Shown here one piece after another: positions 42,300 to 51,240 of a DNA stretch of 64,000 nucleotides (within the stretch, counting starts at the first letter, position 1; every line of letters starts with the position of its first letter). Both the position numbers and the translations under genes were made by a program. Origin of the DNA: Leisingera sp. S132 (GTDB lineage Bacteria; Pseudomonadota; Alphaproteobacteria; Rhodobacterales; Rhodobacteraceae); the NCBI RefSeq assembly GCF_025144465.1, contig NZ_CP083553.1, forward strand, positions 516,501 to 580,500. The letters are read 5' to 3'. The notes beneath the pieces are model-generated. The model was given only the letters and a program-made list of their open reading frames with translations. It was not told where the DNA came from and made no database searches.

Positions 42300-44632
42300 T
42301 TGCCTTCTCCTGCGGCCAGATGCGCCAGAACCTGATCACGCGGGCCGTCCACGACCATCCGGCCCGACTGCAGGATCAGCGTGCGGTTGGTCAGCGACAG
42401 GATCGGCATCCTGTGGGTGGCGATTACCGCAGTGCGGCCTTCCAACCAGCTTTCCAGGCGGCTGACCAGGGTGCGTTCCAGAGTCTGGTCCAGCGCCGCG
42501 GTGGGTTCGTCCAGCAGCACGACCGAAGGGTTTTGCAGCCACAGCCGGGCCCAGCCGATCGACTGGCGCTGCCCGATCGAGAGGCCATGGCCTCCGTCGC
42601 TGATCTCCAGATCCAGCCCCTTGTGGTGGTTGCGCACATGGGCGCCGAGGCCTGCAAACTCCAGGGCTTCCATCAGCCGGTCGTCGTCGCGTTCCAGTTG
42701 GTTGAGGTTCAGGTTATCGCGCAGAGAGCCTGCAAAAAGCCGCACATCCTGACTGAGGTAGCCGATGCTGGTGCGCAGGTCACGCGGATCGATTTGCGCC
42801 ATGTCGGTGCCATCCAGCAGGATGCGGCCCCGGTCGGGGGCATAGAGGCCGGACAGGAGCTTGAGCAGCGTGGACTTGCCGGAGCCGTTGACGCCGAGCA
42901 CTGCGACCCGCTGGCCGGGCGTGACCGCCACAGCCTGCACGTCCAGCGTCGGGGCCGCGTCATCCTCATACCGGAACAGGATTTCGCGCAGCTCGAACCG
43001 GCCCTCGATCTTCTGACGGCGCAGGTAGGTGCGTTCTTGCTCTTTCTCCTGCGGCGCTTGGGCGATGGCGTCCAGCCCTTCCAGCGCCGCCTTGACGTTG
43101 CTCCAGCGCGCCAGGGTCGCGGCAAACTGGGTCAAAGGCGCCAGCGTGCGGCTGGTCAGGATGCCGGTTGCGATGATGGTGCCGACGGTGAATTCACCGG
43201 CAAAGACCAACAGCGTGCCGAGCACCACCGCGGTGATATAGGTCGCCTGCTGCACCCCTTGCGACCAGTAGGTCAGTGCGCTGGACAGCTTGCGCTGTTC
43301 GGTTGCGGAATGCGACGACAGCGTGTTCAACTCATCCCACAGCCGCAGCACCCGCTCCTCGCCGCGTTGGGTCTTCACGGTGTCCAGTTCCGTGACCACC
43401 TCGTGCAGCAGCCGCCCGGCCTTGGCGTTGGCGCCCTGAGTCTGGCGGGTGTAGGCGATCATCCTCTTCTGCATGAAATAGGCAGGCAGCAGCATCAGGA
43501 TGCCGCCGGCAATGATCACCCAGACCACAGGCCCGGCGATAGAGGCGACCAGCAGCAGGAAGACTGCAATGAAGGGAATGTCCGCAAGGGTCGAGATGGT
43601 CGAGGACGTGAAGAACTCCCGCACCGAGCCGAAATCGCGCATCGCGGCAAACAGGCCGGAGGGCGGCAGCGGCTTTTTGTCGGACCTCATGCCGATCAGA
43701 CGGCGCATCAAATTGTGCTGCACCGACAGCTCAATCTGGCGGCCTGCGGCATCCGTCAGGCGCGCGCGCGCCAGTTTCAGCATCGCTTCCAAGGCAATTG
43801 CCAAAAAGGCACCGACGGCCAGCACCCACAACGTGGCGTGCGACTGATGCGGCACCACCCGGTCATAGACTTGAAGGGAAAACAGCGCGACGGACACCGC
43901 CAAAATGTTTGCCACCAGCGAGCCCAGCATAATCTCACCTACCTGGCGGCGGTATTTGGGGAACTCGCTCCAAAACCAATGGCCCGGGTCGATCTGTGGA
44001 GTGTGCTTGGCGGCCATCTGTTTGAGCGATGGGCGAGCCGACAGCACAGTGCCGGTGAAATAGGGGCTGAACTCTGCCAGCGGCACCTCGGTCCGGTTGT
44101 CCGGGCAAGACGTGTCATAGATGGTAAGCGCATCGTCGGCCTGACCCAGAACCAGCACGCATTGGCCGCCGGACATGATTGCCAGAGCGGGCCATAGCGC
44201 GGGGGCAAGGCTTTGCTTTTCCAGCACCTTGGGTTGCAGGCCGGCGGATTGCACTGCCTTTGCCAGCGTGTGCAGCGACAGATCGCCGGGCGTCTCCTGC
44301 CACAGGAAGGCGGCGACATCGCTGACGGGCACGTCGCTGCCCTTCAGGGCGGCTAGGGTGGCGATCAGGCTGGCCCGGTGCTGGATGCGTGCGGCCGCCC
44401 CTTCCAGAAGGGAGCCAACCTCGGGCTGCGTATCCTGCGGCTTGGGGCGGTTGTCTGTCTTTGGTTTGATCTGCGTGTTTGGACCCGGGGCCGCGGCAGG
44501 GGCCGGGGCATTGGCGGGCTTTATCCCATCTAGCGCGGCAGTCTTGGACGCGGCAGCAGGAACGGCCCGCAGAACCGGTTTTTGCCCCGGCGCGGGCTGA
44601 GGGCGGAGAGGCTTTTGCGTGGTGTCGGTCAA
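42296..44632 (-). CDS. Type I secretion ABC exporter (LapB-like, inactive C39 domain)
   Basis: 778 residues. A 70-residue Pro/Ala-rich leader, a C39-peptidase-like domain (about 75-195), a six-helix ABC transmembrane domain (about 230-500) and an ATPase with Walker A GVNGSGKSTLL, signature LSIGQRQS and Walker B LLDEPTAALD. The place where a C39 peptidase would have its catalytic cysteine is RASLIATLAALKGSD, without cysteine, so it should bind rather than cleave its substrate (CLD type). It overlaps both neighbours by four bases. Confidence 0.92.
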   Translation of the reverse strand: MTDTTQKPLRPQPAPGQKPVLRAVPAAASKTAALDGIKPANAPAPAAAPGPNTQIKPKTDNRPKPQDTQPEVGSLLEGAAARIQHRASLIATLAALKGSDVPVSDVAAFLWQETPGDLSLHTLAKAVQSAGLQPKVLEKQSLAPALWPALAIMSGGQCVLVLGQADDALTIYDTSCPDNRTEVPLAEFSPYFTGTVLSARPSLKQMAAKHTPQIDPGHWFWSEFPKYRRQVGEIMLGSLVANILAVSVALFSLQVYDRVVPHQSHATLWVLAVGAFLAIALEAMLKLARARLTDAAGRQIELSVQHNLMRRLIGMRSDKKPLPPSGLFAAMRDFGSVREFFTSSTISTLADIPFIAVFLLLVASIAGPVVWVIIAGGILMLLPAYFMQKRMIAYTRQTQGANAKAGRLLHEVVTELDTVKTQRGEERVLRLWDELNTLSSHSATEQRKLSSALTYWSQGVQQATYITAVVLGTLLVFAGEFTVGTIIATGILTSRTLAPLTQFAATLARWSNVKAALEGLDAIAQAPQEKEQERTYLRRQKIEGRFELREILFRYEDDAAPTLDVQAVAVTPGQRVAVLGVNGSGKSTLLKLLSGLYAPDRGRILLDGTDMAQIDPRDLRTSIGYLSQDVRLFAGSLRDNLNLNQLERDDDRLMEALEFAGLGAHVRNHHKGLDLEISDGGHGLSIGQRQSIGWARLWLQNPSVVLLDEPTAALDQTLERTLVSRLESWLEGRTAVIATHRMPILSLTNRTLILQSGRMVVDGPRDQVLAHLAAGEGK

Positions 44633-45909
44633 ATCTTGTCCCCATCAGCCAGAAGCCCCAGGTCCCGTGCCAGTTCCAGCTGGATCAGCACCACCTCGTA
44701 TTTTGCGTCGATATAGGCCTGCTCGCGCCGTACCAGCTCTTCGTAGACCTGGATCACTTCCATCACCGGACGCTGACCGGCCTCGAACTGCTTCTGGAAC
44801 AGCTCATAGGTTTCGCGGCTTCGGCGCACAAGCACGGCGGTTTCTCCTTCCTGCCGCTGGTAGGAGGCGATTTGCTGCACCTGGCGGCTGTAGGCGCGCC
44901 TGGCGGTTTCCTCAGCCTCGCCCACCTGACGCCTGGCGGCTTCTTTCGAGGCCTCCAGAGCCTGAATCGCGGCAGGGGTGCCCAGCCCCAGCGGCTGCCC
45001 GGTGCCCAGGGTAATGCCAGCGCCGGAGCCATCTGTGGTTACATTTCCAGCCGCGGAAATCTGCGGCAACAGCCCGGCGCGGCCTGATTTGGCCTGAGCA
45101 ATGGTACGCTCCGCCTCGGCGCCCGCCTTGAGCACCGACAGGAACTGGCCCTGTTCGGGCGGTGTGCCGATTGAAAGATGTGAGGGATTTTGGTCGAAAC
45201 TTTGCCCCGTCATTGCCTGCAATTCCGCGCGGGCAGTGGTCGCTGCGTCCCGGGCGGTGGCAGTGGCTGTGCGGATACCGCTGATTTTGCTGTCCACCAC
45301 GTTCAGGTCGGCGCGGTCGGAAACTCCGCCATCGACGCGTCCCTGCACAATGCGGCGGAATTCCTGCATCCGGCGCAGGGCGCGGTCTCCGTAGGCGGCC
45401 TTCTCATCGCCGCGCAGGGCTGCGGCATACAGCCCGACGGCGGTTTCCACCCGGCCGTTCATGTCCTGCGACAGGCTGACTGCGGCGACCTCCACATCGG
45501 CGGCGGCAAATTCGCGCTCTGCCTTGCGGCGGCCGTTGTCAAACAGCACCTGTTCGATCAGCAGCCCGGCCACGAGATCACCCAGGTCGGTCAGGCTGAC
45601 CGAAGGCCCCAGCGTCGGAAACCAGTTTTTGGAGGCGGCCTCGGCCCGCAGCTTGGCGCTGATCAGCTCTGCCTCGGATGCGCGCGAGGAGGCGGCGATC
45701 GCTGCCGCGGCCACTTGCCCATAGGCGCTGTTCTCCGCCAGCAGCGAGCGGCGCTCCATCAGGGCGCTGATCACTTCGGAGGAGGTTTCGCCGGTTTGTG
45801 CGAAATTGTTGCGCGGCCCGCTGTCTTGCACGTCGCCAAAGGACACCGGTGCGCAAGCCGATAGGCTGCACATCGCTGCGATGGCGCAAAGAAAGCGTCC
45901 CGGTTGCAT
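44629..45909 (-). CDS. TolC-like outer-membrane channel lipoprotein
   Basis: 426 residues from ATG 45909 (GAAGAG upstream); a TTG at 45933 is an alternative. The N-terminus ends in LSACAP, a lipoprotein box. Two outer-membrane-efflux repeats follow (about 55-230 and 235-420), with long helical stretches as expected for TolC/LapE. It forms the exit duct of the type I system and overlaps the exporter gene by four bases. Confidence 0.9.
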   Translation of the reverse strand: MQPGRFLCAIAAMCSLSACAPVSFGDVQDSGPRNNFAQTGETSSEVISALMERRSLLAENSAYGQVAAAAIAASSRASEAELISAKLRAEAASKNWFPTLGPSVSLTDLGDLVAGLLIEQVLFDNGRRKAEREFAAADVEVAAVSLSQDMNGRVETAVGLYAAALRGDEKAAYGDRALRRMQEFRRIVQGRVDGGVSDRADLNVVDSKISGIRTATATARDAATTARAELQAMTGQSFDQNPSHLSIGTPPEQGQFLSVLKAGAEAERTIAQAKSGRAGLLPQISAAGNVTTDGSGAGITLGTGQPLGLGTPAAIQALEASKEAARRQVGEAEETARRAYSRQVQQIASYQRQEGETAVLVRRSRETYELFQKQFEAGQRPVMEVIQVYEELVRREQAYIDAKYEVVLIQLELARDLGLLADGDKI

Positions 45910-45949
45910 CCTGCTCTTCGCCCTTTTGTTCAAGGCTTTTAATGTCTTG

Positions 45950-45978
45950 GGTCCGGCGGCAGACCTTGCCCCCGGACC
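45950..45978 (-). terminator. Hairpin between the adhesin and TolC-like genes
   Basis: Outer arms GGTCCGG (45950-45956) and CCGGACC (45972-45978) with an inner GGC/GCC pair. It sits just downstream (minus strand) of the adhesin stop codon and could set the ratio of adhesin to exporter mRNA. Confidence 0.45.
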
Positions 45979-45984
45979 AGGAGA

Positions 45985-48555
45985 TCAGATCACGGTGTTG
46001 ACGTCTTCATCGACCAGGATCGTGGTACCGTCGGTGCCCAGCGTGTAGACGTCGTAGGTTTCGCCGTCGATGGTCTGGCTGCCATCGGCGGTTGCACCTG
46101 TGATGGTCAGCGTGTCATCCGAGCCGCCATGCACAGTCAGCGTTTCGGAGTTGCCGGAAAGCGCGTTGATGTCGGCTTCAGTCAGTGTCAGATCGACGTT
46201 GTCCGCATGCACCAGGTTCAGCTCGTCGATGTTGAACTGCGACAGGCCCGCATGATCCAGGACGGTGGCATCTGCACCGTCTTCAAACACCACCATGGTG
46301 CCAGAACTGTTGCCTGCATCATCAACGCGGTTCACCACCAGGTTCGACCCGTCCGGCACCGTCTCATCAAAGCTGAAAAGGGTGCTGCCGCCGCCAAGAT
46401 CGGTAGAGGTTCCTGTTACGTCCTCAACGGCCCCGCCGCTCGTCAGCTCATGCGAGGTATCACTGTCCTCATAGTCATCGCTGAAGAAGCCGGTGACGCC
46501 GGCGCCCGTGTCGATGATATTTCCGACATTCGGCGCATCGTAGTCCGTATCGACCTCAAAGGTCTCGGTCAGGGTTGCGGTGTTGCCTGCCGGGTCAGTT
46601 GCAGTGATCGTCGCGCTGCTGCTGTAGGTTCCCTCGGGCAGATCGTCTGCGTCGAATGCCACACTCCAGTTGCCACTGGAATCCACGCTTGCACTGCGGG
46701 TCAGGCCTTCGATGGTGACGTCGACCGAAGAGCCGGGCTCGACGGTACCGGTCAGGGTCAGCCCTGCAGCGCGTTCGGCGATGTTGACGATGTCATCGCT
46801 GGTGATGCTGTCTGCCTCAAACGGCACCACTTCCGTGTCGATGGTCAGCGTGTCGGTGATTTGAGCGGTATTGCCGACAGCGTCCGTTGCTGTGACGGTG
46901 ACATCTGCTTCATAGCTGCCTTCAGGGATGTCAGAGGCAGAGAAGTCGACAGTCCAGTTGCCGCTGCTGTCCACGGTTGCGGTTTCGGTTGCGCTGCCCA
47001 GTTGCACAACCACCGTGGAGCCAGGCTCCACAGTGCCTGTCAGGGTCACGCCGTCACTGTGCTCGTCTTCGTTGACGATGCCGTCGCCTTCGACGCTGGC
47101 TGTGTCCACGGTGAGCGGATCAACCAGAGTGTCCACGCGCAGATCAGCAGTGGCCGTTGCTGTGTTGCCTGCTGCATCGGTGGAGGTGACGCTGACCGTG
47201 GTGTCATATTCACCAGAGGGCAGGGAGCCAGCTTCGAACTCTGCAGCCCAGTTGCCGCTGGAGTCCGCGGTGGTTGTGCGGGTCACGCCTTCGACTGTCA
47301 CGCTGACCGTGGCGCCTGCTTCGGCAGTTCCGGTCAGGGTCACCCCGGCGGCGGCCTCTGCATTGTTCACAATGTCGTCACCGCCGGCCTGGTTCGCATC
47401 TATTGCCACTGATGTGATGGTGTCCACCCGGACTGTTCCGGTGACCGTTTCGGTGTTGCCGTACGCATCGGTTGCCGTGGCAGTCACGTCAGCGTCGTAT
47501 TCACCCGACAGAATCTCAGATGCTGCGAAATCGGCGCTCCAGGTGCCATCGTTCGCGGCTGTCACCGTGCGTGTCACCCCCTGGAAGGTGACGTCAACGG
47601 TCGCGCCTGCTTCTGCGGTGCCTGTCAGGGTCACCCCGTTCGCGGCCTCTGCGCCATTGATCATGTCATCGCCGCCGGCCTGGCCATCGTCAATTGCAAC
47701 GGTGGTTTCTGTATCGATGCGGATGGTCGAACTGGCCGACGCGGTGTCGCCGGAGGCGTTTGTCGATGTGACGCTGATCGGCGCATCGTACTCGCCGCCG
47801 GTGATCTCGGAAGCAGCGAAGTCTGCACTCCAGATCCCATCATCGGTGGCGGTCACCGTGCGGGTAACGCCCTGGAAGGTCACTTGCACGGTTGAACCGG
47901 CTTCGGCGGTGCCTGTCAAGGTCACCCCGGATGCAGCCTCGGCACCGCTGATTGTATCATCGCCGCCAGCCTGGCCGCTGTCGATGGTGACAAAGGTGTT
48001 GCCGTTGGAGCCGCCGCCGCCTCCACCGCCGCCTCCACCGCCGCCGCCTCCACCGCCGCCGTCACCACCACCGCCGGCGAGGGCCGCGGCACCAACAACA
48101 CCCGCTGCAGCGCCGGCCGCGCCAAGACCACCGAACAGCGGAGCAGCCAGCGGTGCAACCACTGGCTCAATCCGGTCAACGTCCAGAAAGACCATGTCGT
48201 CATAGGCGCTCCACTTGCCGGCCAGATCGAGCGGCTCGTAGGTGGCAAACAGCATGCCGCCGGATTTGTCCTCCAGCACGACCTCTATGAATTCGCCTTC
48301 CTGGCTAAGGAACAGGTTTTTGCCGCCCGCCGCGCCGAAGGCATAGTAGTTCTCCAGCACCAGCTCCTGGCCGTTTGCCAGCATGATATGAAGGTTGTTT
48401 CCCTGACGCGAGTAACTCTCAACATCGGCGGGCCTGAGGTTCAGCGAGATGTCCTTGGAATGAGACGCATCAAGGCTTGCCGGCATCCCTTCGGAAAAAT
48501 TTCCATGCTGCGTAGTGCCCGCCATGTCGCGGGTGATATATGCGACCGTGCTCAT
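45985..48555 (-). CDS. BapA-like type I-secreted adhesin with Ig-like repeats
   Basis: 856 residues from MSTVAYITRD; an ATG at 48570 is possible. N-terminal prefix domain (about 1-150; NLHIMLANGQELVLENYY) of the BapA type, a hydrophobic Ala/Gly stretch, a poly-glycine linker (161-182: four Gly, Asp, 17 Gly), then five bacterial Ig-like repeats of about 97 residues (about 187-670). The repeats carry GVTLTGTAEAG and GDTASAS/AGNTAT type strands. A Ca-binding-like C-terminal secretion region without classic GGxGxD repeats ends the protein. It is very acidic and cysteine-free, as exported adhesins are. It is the first gene of the secretion operon and so its evident substrate; a role in biofilm or attachment is inferred. 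Confidence 0.88.
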   Translation of the reverse strand: MSTVAYITRDMAGTTQHGNFSEGMPASLDASHSKDISLNLRPADVESYSRQGNNLHIMLANGQELVLENYYAFGAAGGKNLFLSQEGEFIEVVLEDKSGGMLFATYEPLDLAGKWSAYDDMVFLDVDRIEPVVAPLAAPLFGGLGAAGAAAGVVGAAALAGGGGDGGGGGGGGGGGGGGGGGSNGNTFVTIDSGQAGGDDTISGAEAASGVTLTGTAEAGSTVQVTFQGVTRTVTATDDGIWSADFAASEITGGEYDAPISVTSTNASGDTASASSTIRIDTETTVAIDDGQAGGDDMINGAEAANGVTLTGTAEAGATVDVTFQGVTRTVTAANDGTWSADFAASEILSGEYDADVTATATDAYGNTETVTGTVRVDTITSVAIDANQAGGDDIVNNAEAAAGVTLTGTAEAGATVSVTVEGVTRTTTADSSGNWAAEFEAGSLPSGEYDTTVSVTSTDAAGNTATATADLRVDTLVDPLTVDTASVEGDGIVNEDEHSDGVTLTGTVEPGSTVVVQLGSATETATVDSSGNWTVDFSASDIPEGSYEADVTVTATDAVGNTAQITDTLTIDTEVVPFEADSITSDDIVNIAERAAGLTLTGTVEPGSSVDVTIEGLTRSASVDSSGNWSVAFDADDLPEGTYSSSATITATDPAGNTATLTETFEVDTDYDAPNVGNIIDTGAGVTGFFSDDYEDSDTSHELTSGGAVEDVTGTSTDLGGGSTLFSFDETVPDGSNLVVNRVDDAGNSSGTMVVFEDGADATVLDHAGLSQFNIDELNLVHADNVDLTLTEADINALSGNSETLTVHGGSDDTLTITGATADGSQTIDGETYDVYTLGTDGTTILVDEDVNTVI
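46535..47990 (-). repeat. Five tandem Ig-like repeat units, period about 290 bases
   Basis: Units begin near 47990, 47690, 47400, 47110 and 46820 reading down the minus strand. Units 1-3 are the most alike (AIDxGQAGGDD, GVTLTGTAEAGxTV), while units 4 and 5 have diverged (GDGIVNEDEHSDG; SDDIVNIAERAAG). This gradient is typical of repeat arrays that expand by recombination at one end. Confidence 0.88.
48010..48075 (-). repeat. Low-complexity GCC/TCC/ACC array encoding poly-glycine
   Basis: An imperfect 12-to-15-base repeat built on GCCGCCTCCACC (plus strand) encodes G4-D-G17 in the adhesin. It is the longest simple-sequence tract in the window and is prone to length change by slippage; changes in steps of three keep the frame. 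Confidence 0.9.
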
Positions 48556-49287
48556 AAACTTACCGCCCATCTATAAGCGCCGCGGCCCGGAATGCGGCCG
48601 TCAGCGTGTGGTTTCGTTGCCTGTATTTTTGCCCAGCTGCCGTCTTTTGCGGCTATTTTGAGGCCACAATGTGACAATTTTTTCAGGTCTGTCCAGTAGA
48701 TGTGCTGTGCATCTGAGGAGATTTGATCACCGACCGTGTCCTGGCTGCCGCAGATTTTCTAAGGTTTTTCACGCTTGTGTGATGCCTCACCGGCCGTTTC
48801 CGAGTGCGGAAACCGTGCTGTAGCGAGGCGTGGATGGCCAGTCAAAACAGTTCAAGGAGTGGGCCGCGCGGGCCGGGCTGCCTTCTCAATAAAGCATATT
48901 CCGGGAAGAGAGATTGGTGCAGAAATCTGCAAAATGCCGCGCTGCAAAAAAGTTGTGTGCCAACGGTGATCGCTGTGATGTGAAGATAATTTCCCGCAAA
49001 ACTTTCTGGCAATTAATTAAAAGTACACCACTTTCAGATAGTAAGAAGTTCGTAATTGGTGTAAGCTCGAGAGTAAGTAAGACGACGCCGATAGCCCTGG
49101 TTTCCGGGCGCAGGCCGCCGCCAAGAGCGGCCAGCCGGACGTAACACCGCCAGAAGCGGCGCCGAGCAGAAATCAGAACTCAACACTAACGCGGACATCC
49201 ATGCCCACGTGCTGGGCACTGTCTGTCCGTGCGCGATCTGAAACGCCAGGAGGAACGGCGCGAGTTAACCAGGAGGCTTGATCCAAG
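48556..49287. other. 732-base intergenic region
   Basis: It separates the divergent adhesin and prkA genes. It is AT-richer near 48600-48780 and 48960-49080 (for example AATTAATTAAAAGT at 49011-49024) and presumably holds both promoters. I see no tRNA, convincing small RNA or supported small gene. Confidence 0.55.
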
Positions 49288-51222
49288 ATGAAAGACATTG
49301 CCGAACTTTTTGCAGAGCAGTACGGCGAAGCGCGCGAGCAGGAGATGCCGCTGCAGGAGTATTTGAACGCCTGCCGGGATGATCCCAGCCTGTACGCGAA
49401 CGTCGCCGAGAGAATGCTGAAGGCAATTGGCGAAGAGGAGCTGGTGGACACGTCTAAGGACGCGCGGCTCGGGCCGATCTTTCAGAACCGGACAATCAAG
49501 CGCTACAGCGCCTTCCACGACTTCTTTGGCATGGAAGACACCATCGAACGGATCGTCGGTTACTTCCGCCACGCCGCGCAAGGCCTGGAGGAGCGCAAGC
49601 AGATCCTCTATCTGCTCGGCCCGGTTGGCGGCGGTAAGTCCTCGCTGGCGGAACGTCTCAAGCGCCTGGTCGAGGATCAGCCGATCTACGTGCTCAAGGC
49701 CGGTGATCAGATATCGCCGATCTTCGAAAGCCCGCTGGGCCTGTTTGATCCGGTCCGCATGGGCAAGGTGCTGGAGGAGGAGTACGGCATCGCGCAGCAT
49801 CGCCTGCCGGGTCTGATGTCGCCTTGGGCTGTGCAGCGTCTGGATGAATTCGACGGTGATATCAACAAGTTCACGGTTGTCCGCCTGTATCCGTCGCGGC
49901 TGCGCCGGATCTGCGTGGCCAAGGTGGAGCCGGGCGATGAGAACAACCAGGATATCTCGACGCTTGTGGGCAAGGTCGACATTCGCCAGCTGGAACATTT
50001 CAGCCAGGACAATCCCGACGCCTATAGTTTCTCCGGCGGTCTGAACCGGGCGACCCAGGGCATTCTGGAATTTGTCGAGATGTTCAAGGCACCGATCAAA
50101 ATGCTGCACCCGCTGCTCACGGCGACCCAGGAAGGCAACTACATGGGAACCGAAAGCTTTGGCGCGATCCCTTTCAATGGCCTGATCCTGGCTCATTCTA
50201 ACGAGAGTGAATGGCAGAGCTTCAAGAACAACAAGAACAACGAGGCCTTCATCGACCGGGTGTCGATCGTCAAGGTGCCCTATTGCCTGCGGGTGTCGGA
50301 CGAAACCTCGATCTACGAAAAGCTGATTGAAAACAGCGAGCTGCGAAGCGCACCCTGCGCACCGGAGACGCTGAAGATCCTCAGCCGCTTCTCGGTGCTG
50401 ACCCGACTGAAGCCGCATGAAAATTCCAACCTCTACTCCAAGATGCGCGTTTACGACGGTGAAAGCCTGAAGGACACTGACCCCAAAGCCAAGACGGTGC
50501 AGGAATACCAGGACCGTGCCGGCGTTGATGAGGGCATGAACGGCATCTCCACCCGCTTTGCCTTCAAGGTGCTGTCCACCACCTTCAACTTCGACACCAA
50601 CGAGGTCGCGGCGGATCCGGTGCATCTGATGTATGTGCTGGAGCAGATGATCAAACGCGAGCAGTTCCCGCAGGAGACCGAGCAGAAGTATCTGGAGTTC
50701 ATCAAGACCGAGCTGGCGCCGCGCTATGAGGAGTTCATCGGCAACGAAATCCAGAAGGCGTACCTCGAAAGTTATACCGAATACGGCCAGAACGTCTTTG
50801 ACCGCTATATCTCCTATGCCGACGCTTGGATCGAGGAGCAGGATTACAAGGATCCGGATACCGGCCAGCTTTACAACCGCGAAGTACTGGATGCGGAGCT
50901 TTCGAAGATCGAGAAGCCGGTCGGCATCGCCAATCCCAAGGACTTCCGCAACGAGGTGGTCAAGTTTGCTCTGCGCCATCGTGCAAATACCGGCAAAAAC
51001 CCGGCTTGGAACTCCTATGAGAAGCTGCGCGATGTGATTGAGAAGCACATGTTCAGCCAGGTTGAGGAACTGCTGCCGGTGATCTCTTTCGGGTCCAAGA
51101 AAGACAGCAAGACCGAGGGCAAGCACCAGGAGTTCGTCGAGCGGATGCGCGGCCACGGCTATACCGACCGCCAGGTGCGGCGTCTGGTCGAATGGTACAT
51201 GCGGGTCAACAAGGCGGGCTAA
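49288..51222 (+). CDS. prkA: PrkA-family serine protein kinase/AAA+ protein (YeaG)
   Basis: 644 residues. An AAA+ module with Walker A GPVGGGKSS (about 111-119) is followed by the C-terminal PrkA domain (about 400-640; EYQDRAGVDEGMNGISTRFAFKVLS). In other bacteria YeaG/PrkA acts in nitrogen-starvation and stationary-phase stress, and Lon-like protease activity has been reported for Bacillus PrkA. The ATG follows AGGAGG. First gene of the conserved prkA-yeaH-spoVR trio. Confidence 0.96.
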   Translation: MKDIAELFAEQYGEAREQEMPLQEYLNACRDDPSLYANVAERMLKAIGEEELVDTSKDARLGPIFQNRTIKRYSAFHDFFGMEDTIERIVGYFRHAAQGLEERKQILYLLGPVGGGKSSLAERLKRLVEDQPIYVLKAGDQISPIFESPLGLFDPVRMGKVLEEEYGIAQHRLPGLMSPWAVQRLDEFDGDINKFTVVRLYPSRLRRICVAKVEPGDENNQDISTLVGKVDIRQLEHFSQDNPDAYSFSGGLNRATQGILEFVEMFKAPIKMLHPLLTATQEGNYMGTESFGAIPFNGLILAHSNESEWQSFKNNKNNEAFIDRVSIVKVPYCLRVSDETSIYEKLIENSELRSAPCAPETLKILSRFSVLTRLKPHENSNLYSKMRVYDGESLKDTDPKAKTVQEYQDRAGVDEGMNGISTRFAFKVLSTTFNFDTNEVAADPVHLMYVLEQMIKREQFPQETEQKYLEFIKTELAPRYEEFIGNEIQKAYLESYTEYGQNVFDRYISYADAWIEEQDYKDPDTGQLYNREVLDAELSKIEKPVGIANPKDFRNEVVKFALRHRANTGKNPAWNSYEKLRDVIEKHMFSQVEELLPVISFGSKKDSKTEGKHQEFVERMRGHGYTDRQVRRLVEWYMRVNKAG

Positions 51223-51240
51223 AGAGGAGCGCTGTGCAAC

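Noticed and set aside
46535-48075. CRISPR-like array
   Set aside because: The regular spacing is due to in-frame Ig-like repeats and a poly-glycine tract in one coding sequence; there are no short identical direct repeats with unique spacers and no cas genes.
48571-49287. tRNA or small RNA in the long gaps at 48.6, 39.8 and 37.0 kb
   Set aside because: No cloverleaf-compatible sequence with conserved T-loop was seen, and no stem followed by a T-run except those listed as gene-end hairpins.
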